A stretch of DNA of 64,000 bases from Lutraria lutraria (Eukaryota > Mollusca > Bivalvia > Venerida > Mactridae), in NCBI GenBank assembly GCA_964023205.1, contig OZ026835.1:11056414-11120413 (forward strand). The letters run 5' to 3'. Each line of letters starts with the position of its first letter. The stretch's first letter is position 1. Shown piece by piece: positions 15,601 through 24,312 of this stretch. The notes beneath the pieces were generated by a model that was given only the letters and a program-made list of their open reading frames with translations, had not been told where the DNA came from and did not search any database. The position numbers were made by a program, and so were the translations under genes.

Positions 15601-18600
15601 TATGCATCATATTGTGCAGTACTATCGATAAACTTACAGCGTGGTTTGAATCATTGCTTACAATCGATATTGGTGAGTTACACATCGTGTTTGAAAATAG
15701 CATTACCAATGAATGTTGTCATAAACTCTCAAACAAAACGAATACTTGATTTTGATTCTTATACACCGGTATATTAGATAACACAGAATACAATTGATAT
15801 ACAATCAATGCATTGATTTGTACAAAGAATGATAGATTGATTGATTATGTCTGACAATTGTTAACTGTTTTAAAGTACTATTGTTCGTTGACATTTTAGT
15901 ACATCGTTGTGGTAACTACTGAACCAAAAGAAACAAATTAAACTTTTATGAATTGAACTACTGTTGATACAGTGGTATGATTAATAAGATGTTTACAAAC
16001 GTTATATGAACTTTATCGTCAACAGTTTCATTATCCACATAGCTTGCAAGTCACATAGTCAATGATTTTAGTCACGTTTTAACTTTAAAGAATTCCTGGA
16101 CAACATAACTCTTTTAACACCATTATGGACTTTAAAAAAATATTTCCTCAATACAAACCAAATATATTGCGTTGCAGTTTGCTTACTAGAATCAATCAGT
16201 AAAATGATGTTCGCTACAATGTTACTCCACTGAGAATATAAGAAACCCAGATAGCGTGAAATTATTAAGTAAATAGACACCTTCTCAATAAGACACGTAT
16301 TCCTTTTTAGAGAAACTCATCCTTGATATTAAAGTTAATTCACATATAAATGTTACGTCACTAGACATTGGTGCGTGGGATTTTAAGGTGTGCTACTCAA
16401 CATCATCATTCTAAGATATAATTCCAGCTATTAAATGTGACACATGTAGCACTTTTGGCATTCATATCTTGTATTAAACACTATCACTTTCAGGTTAATT
16501 ATATTAAAGTTGGATTTTGGCAATATACAGCGTAAACTATGTATTCTCAGCCCACGACGAAATCTAGTTTTATTTCCCAAGAAACGAGGAGTATAAATCT
16601 CCAAAAGCAAACTTAGACAATAAACAAAAACTTACCAAGGGTTTCAGTAGATAAATCATGAAGATTGAAGTTTGTTTAGGTATACCAGGGAGTGAAAAGG
16701 CTTACCAAGTTTTTAGATAGATCAGAAAATGTTCCTAAGTTAAATTAGGTATACCAAAAAGGCTAAAATCATGCAATGAGTTTTGTCAGAAAGTTTATCT
16801 TAAAATAAGTTTGGTAAGGTATGTCAGAAAGTCTAGAATCTCACAATGAGTTTGGTAACTAAAGGTATGTTAGAAAGGCTAAAGTTTTACAATACGTTTT
16901 CTAAAGTATGTCAGAAAGTCTATCTTACAATCAATTTGGTAAGGTATGTCAGAAAATCAAAAATTTTGCAATGAGTTTGCTAAGTTTATCAGAAAGTCTA
17001 GAATCTTACAATGAGTTTGCTAAGGATGGATGCAAGAAAGTATAAAATCTAACAATAAGTTTGGTAAGGAATATCAGAAAATCAAAACTCTTACAATGAG
17101 TTTGCTAAGTTTATCAGAAAGTCTAGAATCTTACAATGAGTTTGCTAAGGATGGATGCAAGAAAGTCTAAAATCTAACAATAAGTCTGGTAAGGTATGTC
17201 AGAAAATCTAAAATCTTACAATGAGTTTGATAAGTTTATAAGAAAGTCTAGAATCTTACAATGTATTTGCTAAGGATGGATGCAAGAAAGTCTAAAATCT
17301 TATAATGAGTTTGGTAAGGTATGTCGGAGAGTCTAAAATCTTACAATAAATTTGGTATATAAGAAAGTCTAAAATTTTACCACACGTTTGATAATGTGTG
17401 ACAGAAAATCTAGAATCTAACCATTAGTTTGCTATAATGTATCAGAAAGTTTAAAATCTCACCATTTATTGTTTGGACTATCAGATAGTTTCAGATCTTG
17501 TCGTGTGCTTGTTTGGTATTTCAAAGAGTTTCTAATCATACCACGAGTTTCTTAAATATATCAGGATGTTCGAAGACTTGCCATGTGCCTGTTTTTGTAT
17601 ATTAAAACGTTGTAAAACTTACCATGTGTTTGTTTAGGTATATCAGGAAGTTTACGAGGGCGTCTTGATCTTGTCCCTGTATGTTTGGTAGATACTGGAC
17701 ATGGCTGTACGTTCTCTTTGTCACTTGATTCATTGTCTACTCCAGGAGACTATTTAATTAAGAATAAATAATAAATTATTGATAGGTATAGTAAACCATT
17801 AGTTAATAGCACGTTGGTTAGTAACACGTGGTTTTATGCAGTAACATTGGCGTCTTAGTGAAACAAACGTGACCTTTGTTAAATTGAGATGACATTTTTA
17901 CTTCTGGAAAACGATAACGTATTTCTTCTGCTTTCGAACAAATTTGGTAAATAAAACAACAAAAACAGTTTACCTGTAAGAAGTTGTTGTTAATCAAATT
18001 TATGTTCGGATATTGGGGTTCATGAACTTTATTTAAATGCTGTTCATTTATATGATTGTTAATTTGTTCAAGATGTGTTTGTTGCCATTCAAGTTTAGCA
18101 TAAGTTCCTGTTATTGTTTCTGTTGTGTCACAGAATCTATCGCATGTTGTGTTTGTAACTCGACTAATACTGTTGTTATTGTTGTTAATCGCCGACTGTG
18201 CCAAACAACTGATGAGGAATCTTTCTCTTTGTACTGCGAGTGATTCGTCATCATCTTCTTCAGTTGAATCATCAGACTCCGGACTTAAATCGTGCACCAA
18301 TCTAAAAATTAGACAAGCACCTGTTAGATTTACATTCAGTAATCAACCATAAAACATACTATTTTTTAAAAACAATTATAAGGGACTTACTTTACCACGC
18401 CTCGAAACTCCATTTATTTGATAATAATTATCATAGATAAATTAAGATGTCTCGCAAGATCTTTAAGTGTGTTCTTTTTCTGTTTAACAATGTATCTATC
18501 ATAGTAATAGATATGCTATAATTTCACATGATACAAATAAACTGAAATACCATATTAATTAATTAATTAACTAAATATTAACAACATCTATATATTTATA

Positions 18601-21293
18601 TATTACACATAACACCGAGTGGACGTTTTGAATCTGTTGCCATAATTATGATTCTGGAGTTGTCATATCTTTGTATCATTTTCCATAAACCAGTTTGTCT
18701 AATGCTTATTAATAAGGTTACTTAGTTACTACAGTAAGATATGCAATTACATAATGTATCAAATCTGTACTCAATATTAATCCACATTTTCTCGCTAACG
18801 TCTCACTGAACGAGTATGTCTGCTGTATTAGAGAGTGTTGTTTGATTGGATCGATACATATACACGCGAGTTAGTGAATTTGATCAAGCATGTCAGTGTT
18901 GTTTGATTGGATCGATACATATACACGCGAGTTAGTAAATTCAATGAAGCATGTCAGTGTTGTTTGATTGGATCGATACATATATACGCGAGTTAGTGAA
19001 ATTAATCAAGCATGTCAGTGTTGTTTCTTTTTTTTCTTTTTACTTTTCGATTGATAAGAATGTTCACAATGATAAAGCCATAGTTCGAGTATCTTAAAAC
19101 CTATAACCGCCACATTTGAGTTTGGACCGGTGTAACGTTCTCAAGCTCCCCCTTTTTCAGGTTACCCCGCGGTAACTTAAAACCGTTTTCAATGTACCGG
19201 CCCCGGTAACATTAAAACGTTTTCAAACTCCCTCCAATGTTTAATACCCCCTCCCTATGTTGATTCTTCATGGGGAAAACGTTTATATTTCAGGTTATAA
19301 TTCATACTAAATGATTCACAGTCAACATGGCTTATTGACATGTAATTCCTGTATTTCTAAACTGAATATACGCAATAATTATAATATGAAGCTATGGAAT
19401 CCTATTAGGGTTATGGAGTGGACTTGTCAGTATATGACGTCATTTGATCTCGTCGCATGGACCGCGTGTAAAGTCTCATATAACTGTAGTACACGTATGC
19501 ATTTTTGTATTTGAAATTGTAATCTCCTCATTCGTGTGCAAGCTCTCTCTTATTGCGAATTTTCGAATTATTACCCGGGGGTATTCTGAAAACGTTTTCA
19601 AAGCGCACCCAGGGGTAATCTGAAAACGTTTGCAAAGCGCCCCCGGGGTAACCTGAAAACGTTTTCAGATTACCGGGTAGGGCATTTGAAAATGGAGGGG
19701 GTAATTTGAAAACGTTTTGATTGTATCCCTCCCGGTAACTTAAAAACGTTTTCAAATTCCCGGGGGTACTCTGAAAACGTTTTAAAGTTACCGGGGGGGG
19801 GGTAACTTGAAACGGGGGGGGGGGGGGGCTTGAAAACGTTACACCGGTATAATGTTTCTTTACAAGACTGATTTCAATGAAACTTTCTGTTTAGAAGGAT
19901 ACACCATATTGCATGTTTATTGTATTTGTTGTTTGATAGTGCTCGTATAGGTAAATTTTACTGGCTTCCCTCAACCGTGTTAAGACATTGAGCTACTCTC
20001 ATTTATATTATTGACCGTCCTCGTATTATTACCATTCACCATTCACGATGTAGAAGGTTGTTTGTGTCGAGTCTTCGTTTGTGGGTTAACATTAGTTAAC
20101 GTCTACTTGTAAACGTATGATGTTAGATACAAATGAAAAATAAAAATCTATGAACATTTCAAGAATTCTTCTCCGGAGACCAATCCAAGGTCTTAGCAAG
20201 CTAAACAGCCTATTTATATGACCACGCTGTGTCTAGATGCATTTAAGCGCTTGGCTTTAATACTTGAACCATTGCCCTTCTGAAACAAACTTGTTCTTGA
20301 AAATACGCCAGGAATAATTAATCTATTTGATAACTGTACTTGCTACTGGTATGATGTATGGTAGGCCTATATGTATAGGATCCACGATTGATGAATAAGC
20401 CTGTTATTTGTTAGCAAACATTAATTATATATCATACAAACCAATTGTTTATTTATCATTATAAATTGCTGCAAATATTCTCATGAACTGGCTGAAAACT
20501 CGTGCCAATCATACATGAACCACTTCCATATAATTGGCAGCTAATGATTTCTGGATATTTTGCAGTAGTTGTGTGTATGTATGAGTTTGTATTAGTCATC
20601 GAAGTTTATACTACAATATAAGTATTAAGAAAGTTCCTGAAAGCAATGATGATGCGATGTTATGTATTATAAACTAAATCCTATGAAATATTTTACATTT
20701 CCATACAGCATATCATTTCATCAGCGTTTATAAATGCATAAACATCATCATTAACATTTTCATCATCTGCATCAGCAACATAAATACAGAAATGTTCATC
20801 GTGTACATATTTTATTCATAATGTTTACACAAACGAGGGGGGGGGGGGGGTGCTCGCGAAAACAGAAGCTGAAACTAGTATTGATTATATATTGATTGTA
20901 CCAAATGTGAGATTAGAATAATGTGTAAGAGGATTTTGAGAGAATGCTCAGTTGAGAATATCGTGAAATTTATTGATCTATCAATCGATATAAATGTTTA
21001 CATTTTGATTGTATCAATATATTCGATAACGTAAAACATGTACTGTGATGGCGTTGTATGGTACCAATTATCGATTACATGAACTCTTATATTCTAAAGG
21101 TCGGTTATACCATACGTTGTAAAATATATTAAATCAAACACCAAATACTAAGTTTAGATTTTATTATCTGACGGAATGCGTCTGACGACAATTTGTATGA
21201 TAGAAACAAGTTGAAGAACAAAAATATATACAAATACCTTAATGTTAACTCTGTCCCAATAGGTCTTTGTATATGCATCATTTTAGCTTCCAT
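3530..21293 (-). CDS. MAPK8IP1: JNK-interacting protein 1-type scaffold, whole gene (11 exons)
   Basis: Family role: JIP1/JIP2 proteins tether JNK-pathway kinases and link cargo such as APP-family receptors to kinesin-1 in the cytoplasm. Seen: coding exons on the minus strand at 21293-21238, 18301-17974, 17749-17623, 14901-14515, 12503-12339, 11584-11504, 11035-10938, 5960-5856, 5538-5459, 5017-4919 and 3602-3530. All have GT/AG borders and matching phases and give about 532 residues. The SH3 domain (roughly 318-375) has HRFVPRHKDEM and LRTSQRGIFP. The PTB domain (roughly 390-530) has FLGSVEVNYHKG, LEVSQYGIRMY, FFALKNITFCGHHP and FITKHPNQYRYACHVF. The C-terminus PTEDIYME matches the family's kinesin-light-chain-binding tail, whose key Tyr is kept. 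The length is close to that of the short insect homologue. The family assignment is very secure; choosing JIP1 over JIP2 is not possible here, so the symbol is family-level. The least certain exon is the first. Confidence 0.9.
4919..5017 (-). CDS. MAPK8IP1: JIP exon 10, PTB late strands
   Basis: Phase 2 in, phase 2 out. It encodes YFAFITKHPNQYRYACHVFL and then GEKSTQSVTDAV, matching the family's GFITKHP...ACHVF segment. Confidence 0.94.
5459..5538 (-). CDS. MAPK8IP1: JIP exon 9, PTB middle
   Basis: An 80-nt exon, phase 0 in, phase 2 out. It encodes HDNLDTFAHFFALKNITFCG and then HHPRNE. The FF-x-LKNI-x-FCG-x-HP core is diagnostic of JIP1/2. Confidence 0.94.
5856..5960 (-). CDS. MAPK8IP1: JIP exon 8, PTB middle
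   Basis: Thirty-five codons, phase 0 in and out, 5 kb downstream of exon 7. ICTLEVSQYGIRMYDKSKSG matches the central PTB strands (LEIS-x-x-G-[VI]-[KR] in the family). The donor is GTAGGG. Confidence 0.9.
7395..7530. repeat. Dispersed repeat family C, inverted copy
   Basis: Holds TTGGGTGTTCTTCGT and ACCGTCTTAGTGCTCC, the inverted counterparts of 660-820. Confidence 0.6.
7645..8210. mobile_element. Dispersed element beginning AACAAGAGGGCC, copy 1
   Basis: Starts AACAAGAGGGCCAAGATGGC and CCTATATCGCTCAC and ends near GTGAGCTAAAAAATAA. The interior repeats a motif 'ACATTCTGACAAGGTTTCRTGA ... GATCCAATCAAAACAGTGA' at 7778-7825 and 7920-7965. It is non-coding and lies in the long JIP intron 7. Confidence 0.75.
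9555..9825 (-). mobile_element. tRNA-derived SINE, family 2, with internal 30-bp triplication
   Basis: The minus-strand head has a box-B-like AGTTCTAATCCC; the body ends with GGTCATTTAATGAGTTTTCC on the plus strand. Inside, a 30-bp unit (GAGAACCATCGACCTTCCAG + AAGCTAGCTG) occurs three times in tandem at about 9633-9723. A poly(G) tract precedes it at 9534-9545. Confidence 0.75.
10938..11035 (-). CDS. MAPK8IP1: JIP exon 7, start of PTB domain
   Basis: Phase 1 in, phase 0 out (donor GTAAAT). It encodes KFFLRFLGSVEVNYHKGDEI then LCQAINK, the first strand and helix of the JIP PTB domain. Confidence 0.94.
11504..11584 (-). CDS. MAPK8IP1: JIP exon 6, C-terminal half of SH3
   Basis: An 81-nt exon, phase 1 in and out. 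It encodes INLRTSQRGIFPCMYATDLG, which completes the SH3 fold (RTG-x-x-G-[IV]-FP in the family), then four Glu codons. Confidence 0.93.
12339..12503 (-). CDS. MAPK8IP1: JIP exon 5, N-terminal half of SH3
   Basis: Phase 1 in and out. It contains THRGMHRFVPRHKDEMNIE followed by GDPIHVTKTDDDLWCE, the RT-loop and n-Src-loop half of the JIP SH3 domain, with the family signature RFVPRH-x-DE intact. Confidence 0.93.
13095..13330 (-). mobile_element. tRNA-derived SINE, family 1
   Basis: On the minus strand the head (13330 downwards) has a box-A-like TGGTTCATTGATTAGTG and a box-B-like GGTTGGATTCC, then a conserved central segment (AGTCGAC...CACGTGGAGAAGTTGCCGG) and a tail with ACTGGTTAGAATATAGTCCA. 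Confidence 0.82.
14137..14250 (+). repeat. Dispersed 'sequential-gene-like' repeat family R, copy 1
   Basis: The family core is GTGACGGTTTTAAAAGAA with flanking GGTCATTTTGCTCTRAATAA and CCTTTATTGAYAGGTGGCC-type arms; it is non-coding. This copy is in JIP intron 4. Confidence 0.7.
14515..14901 (-). CDS. MAPK8IP1: JIP exon 4, linker before SH3
   Basis: Phase 1 in, phase 1 out (acceptor TTTTTAG, donor GTATGT). It encodes 128 residues of mostly polar linker, with an acidic patch (DHDIDSDNDE) and KYSGKFLQEL, which resembles the segment that precedes the SH3 domain in JIP1. Plus-strand frames at 14341-14700 are antisense to it. Confidence 0.85.
16625..17655 (-). repeat. Minisatellite made of exon-3-end/splice-donor units
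   Basis: About 24 degenerate tandem units of 38-45 bp lie in the JIP intron between exons 3 and 4. On the sense (minus) strand the unit reads roughly CTTTCTGATATACC, spacer, CAAACTCATKGTAAG, then ATTTTAG. The coding end of exon 3 (CTTCCTGATATACC ... CAAACACATG) with its GTAAGT donor, at 17613-17655, has the same pattern, so the functional exon end is the terminal unit. Within the array a higher-order period of about 120 bp is visible (three-unit blocks starting near 16994, 17117 and 17234). Units nearest exon 3 (17450-17600) are the most diverged from the homogenised core. Confidence 0.9.
17623..17749 (-). CDS. MAPK8IP1: JIP exon 3, basic docking-like segment
   Basis: Phase 0 in, phase 1 out (donor GTAAGT). 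It encodes 42 residues including RSRRPRKLPDIPK at about 155-167 of the protein. The position and the R-P-x-x-L spacing recall the JNK-binding segment of JIP proteins, but the usual second hydrophobic after Leu is absent. The last ~32 nt plus the donor are the edge unit of the minisatellite that fills the following intron. Confidence 0.85.
17974..18301 (-). CDS. MAPK8IP1: JIP exon 2, acidic N-terminal region
   Basis: Acceptor TTTTTAG, donor GTAAAC, phase 2 in and phase 0 out. It encodes LVHDLSPESDDSTEEDDDES, an acidic stretch as in the N-terminus of JIP1, then an Asn-rich low-complexity segment (INNNNNS) and a polar tail. No folded domain is expected. Plus-strand open frames over this exon (18037-18352) are its antisense shadows. 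Confidence 0.82.
18834..19026. repeat. 61-bp minisatellite, three copies
   Basis: Three near-identical 61-bp units in the first JIP intron, each with GATTGGATCGATACATATA and CGCGAGTTAGT, differing by a few substitutions. It sits about 100 bp from a TIR element. Confidence 0.93.
19128..19853. mobile_element. TIR element with palindrome-rich subterminal arrays, copy 1
   Basis: The ends are inverted copies of ACCGGTGTAACGTT(T/C)TCAAG followed by C-rich (left) or preceded by G-rich (right) runs. Both subterminal blocks (19140-19230 and 19565-19850) are tandem imperfect units built on the self-complementary core GAAAACGTTTTC separated by GTAAC/GTTACC and G/C runs. The middle (about 19260-19560) is ordinary AT-rich DNA with no transposase frame, so the element is non-autonomous. 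Confidence 0.8.
21238..21293 (-). CDS. MAPK8IP1: JIP exon 1 (start codon exon, tentative)
   Basis: Eighteen codons beginning MEAKMMHIQRPIGTEL, ending at a donor GTATTT in phase 2. An in-frame TAA lies four codons upstream of the ATG, which supports this start. Joined to exon 2 it reads LTLR-LVHDLSPE, resembling the conserved FRL-x-HD-[IL]-S segment near the N-terminus of JIP1 proteins. Because the exon is short and the intron is 2.9 kb, another first exon is possible. Confidence 0.5.
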
Positions 21294-24245
21294 TCGGTAT
21301 GGTTATTTCCGTTCTATTAACTTGTAAGTAATCCTTTATACTTAAACACACTTGCCATCACAAAAATTCATGAACAAACAGCTGTTGTTTGAAATTATTT
21401 TGAATATCGGTTAAAATTTAAGTCCGCCATGTTTCATACGATTATCTTTCTGTTAGGGCAGACGATATAGATTTTTGCTGTAGAATAAATTATACACGGC
21501 GTAATAGCACGGAGATCGGAACTCTCGCGTGGGCATCGACTTAAACATATCCATGACGTCATAACATCTCAGATACACATGATCGTCTGCTTCTTACCTA
21601 ACGACAATAGCCAGAGATAAATATATGATCATTTCATGCGTGTATTAACGATTCGGAGACATTGGATATTTCTGGATTTGTCAGTTCTTTGAGTCTTCAG
21701 ATAATATCAATATTGTATATGACTTGTTTCGACAAACTCGTGCAGTACGCTTATATTCCACGTGACTAACTATAAACATAATTATATAACATATTATTAC
21801 GCATTTTGGATTCATCGCTCTAAAAGTTTCGTATTTCATTTTTAGAAAATGTAAACAATAAACGAAGGTTTGTTGAATGAAATTGATAATGTCGTTAAAA
21901 GTATCGTCAACATTTAATTATCATTTTATTTTTCATGTCACTCATATATGAACAGCAAAATTAAGAACAACGCCGTAGCCTGTGGTCACAACAGAGATAC
22001 CAGAAACATTAATGAGTCACTCAGACAACCTCTAAAATACAAGATAAGAAAAATATGTGTTATACGAGTATATTATATGTATAATATATATATGTAATAT
22101 AAATTATATAAAACATGAATATGATGTGCATGTATATATTTTCTAAAGCAGTAAGTATAAGATGAATATATATAATACGTGTATACATACTACATTACGT
22201 TTGATATATGAATACAATAAATTATACCTGTAACATAGTTGTAAGCGAATGTATACTCTCTGACCAAAACATGCTTTGAAGCATTTGAAAACCAATTTAC
22301 ATATTTTTTCGCAAGGATGAAATTGTACAAATGACCACTAAAGCCAAAGGTCGGTCTTGTGTCAAAACAACTTGACATTTGGCAAAACAATAATTTGAAT
22401 GTTTCATCAACAAGCCGTTATTCAGGACGATTAAGGAAGGGGGATAGTGAACCAATCAAGATAACTTTTGAGCCCTATGTAAGTATTAAGTACGATGTAT
22501 ATTGCACTCAAACTCATTAAAAAAGTAACAATTACAATAATAGAATTATGTCAACGCATTAAGAAATTTCAAAATATGATCTTGGAACTAAATGGCAGGA
22601 TAAATGCTATTTTGTAAACTCGAGTTATAAACAGTCCAATAATTAAGAGCTGGGTACCAGCCACCAGGAGACAACTGCGATGTATCGTATCATGACGGTT
22701 TGAATGGTTGTTTCCCTTCATATCGATACGACTGCATAATCACGATACCAATCAATAACTACTACCAGGAACCATGTCACATCGCACAGCATGAATGTTT
22801 TTATCCTCGCATTATTAATAGACTCAGAAAGTCATCTATTGTTTGACTTATTTATTACATGTACACTCACTTTTATTACAAGCAATGGTATTCATTGTGG
22901 TATTCATACCATAATATACTGTATTATTATATCTATATCAATTATTACATTAATCAGAACCCCTTCGAATGCAATTCAGGAAATTATGAATTTTTACTAA
23001 ACTATTCTAATGAATAACTTTTAGACGGCTTTCTATAAATATACAATCAAATATTACATCAAATCAAATATATTTATTTATAGTGTTCTGCATATAATTT
23101 ACACGAATAAGTCAGTTTCTAAAAGGATATGTTTATCATGACGACAACGTCGACTAAATCCTTGATAAAAGCTGCGTTATGTTCAACATGACCCCATGAA
23201 TCAACATGTAAATTATTCATCAATTCATGTTCTTCATCATGACATAAACAGAGTATGTTTGTTGTGTTCGTCTCAATGATAAACCAAAACATATTAACTA
23301 TGTTGAGTTTATGCTCGATGTTAAATATAATTATCGTCACCTTAGAAATAAAAGATCCTGACAGGTATTAAAGAGAAACATAGACCCTTTTAATTCTAAG
23401 GATTATTATAACATAACCCGAATAGAACACAAAATGAGTTCTACATGTTGCATTGATTACTTTAAATTTACAATATGAAAATGTATTTATACAGCACAAA
23501 CAGTGTTAAGGAATGATAATAAAATATGCAACATGTTAAGAAAAATGTTATTGTAATGGTCAACTGTCAGTTATTAAACTTCACGAACAGGTACGTTTTC
23601 AATGTTTTTAAACATAATTTCGATTGTAGCACATCTTAGCGTGACCATTCGTGCAGTCAGATTTGGTACATTCTTATCCCTGCTCATGTTTACATTTTTG
23701 CACTTGTGGGTTCCTTTCAAGGAACTCGAATGTCTTCAGCCAACTTGTGATACACAAATATACGCTCTACTCAGGTCTTGAAAAATTGTTACGAAGCGCC
23801 CAATTGGTTTAGTAAATTGGGTGATAAATAAATAAAATAATTTCAATTTGATAAGCCGGAACATCAGTGAAACATTCATTGCAGAAGTCCTGAAGTGAAT
23901 GGATAAGAACATGCATCAAGATCCCAGTATACTTTTGTGAAACAAATCTTCTAATTCTCTTCAAATTTTTATATGGCATTTAATTTGAGTTTTCAGTCAG
24001 AACTTGAAGTTCATTCCATATAAAAACCTACATCTCTGACATGATTGACAAACTTCAGATCAGATCCACTTGAGATGTTCAGTCTTGATAAACGTTTATT
24101 TGTTCCATTTAAGATAATTTCACTTTTAGAATTATTCAGTTTTAAACTTGGTCATCCACACAACAACATTTTTAAAAAGTCACCGAACTGTACTATACAC
24201 GTTTTTGTTGATTTTAATGATATTGTTTGATCGAATTGAAACTAT
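21294..24245. other. Intergenic region between the two genes
   Basis: About 2.95 kb between the end of the ANK-ZU5-DD gene and the first JIP exon, so it should hold the JIP promoter. I see no TATA box or CpG-rich segment; there is an (AT)n-like tract at 22080-22165. Small frames here are unsupported. Confidence 0.6.
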
Positions 24246-24312
24246 TCATTCTGATGACAATTCAATGATGACATCAAAGCATTCACTGTTTTCTCCGTCT
24301 TGATTCTTCAGC
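24246..24312 (-). CDS. ANK-ZU5-DD exon 18, terminal exon
   Basis: Twenty-one codons, LKNQDGENSECFDVIIELSS then E and TGA, after acceptor TACTTCAG. The phase fits exon 17. An AATAAA is on this strand near 24093-24098. Confidence 0.65.

Noticed and set aside
16625..17655. CRISPR-like alternation of repeats and spacers
   Set aside because: Units are contiguous and degenerate in an animal intron, with no unique spacers of fixed size; it is a minisatellite.
18037..18352. Two plus-strand frames with Ser/Leu-rich translations
   Set aside because: Antisense of the acidic and Asn-rich JIP exon 2.
20836..20850. Poly(G) runs as G-quadruplex regulators
   Set aside because: They are single homopolymers next to repeats and may be sequencing-length artefacts; there is no pattern relative to the genes.
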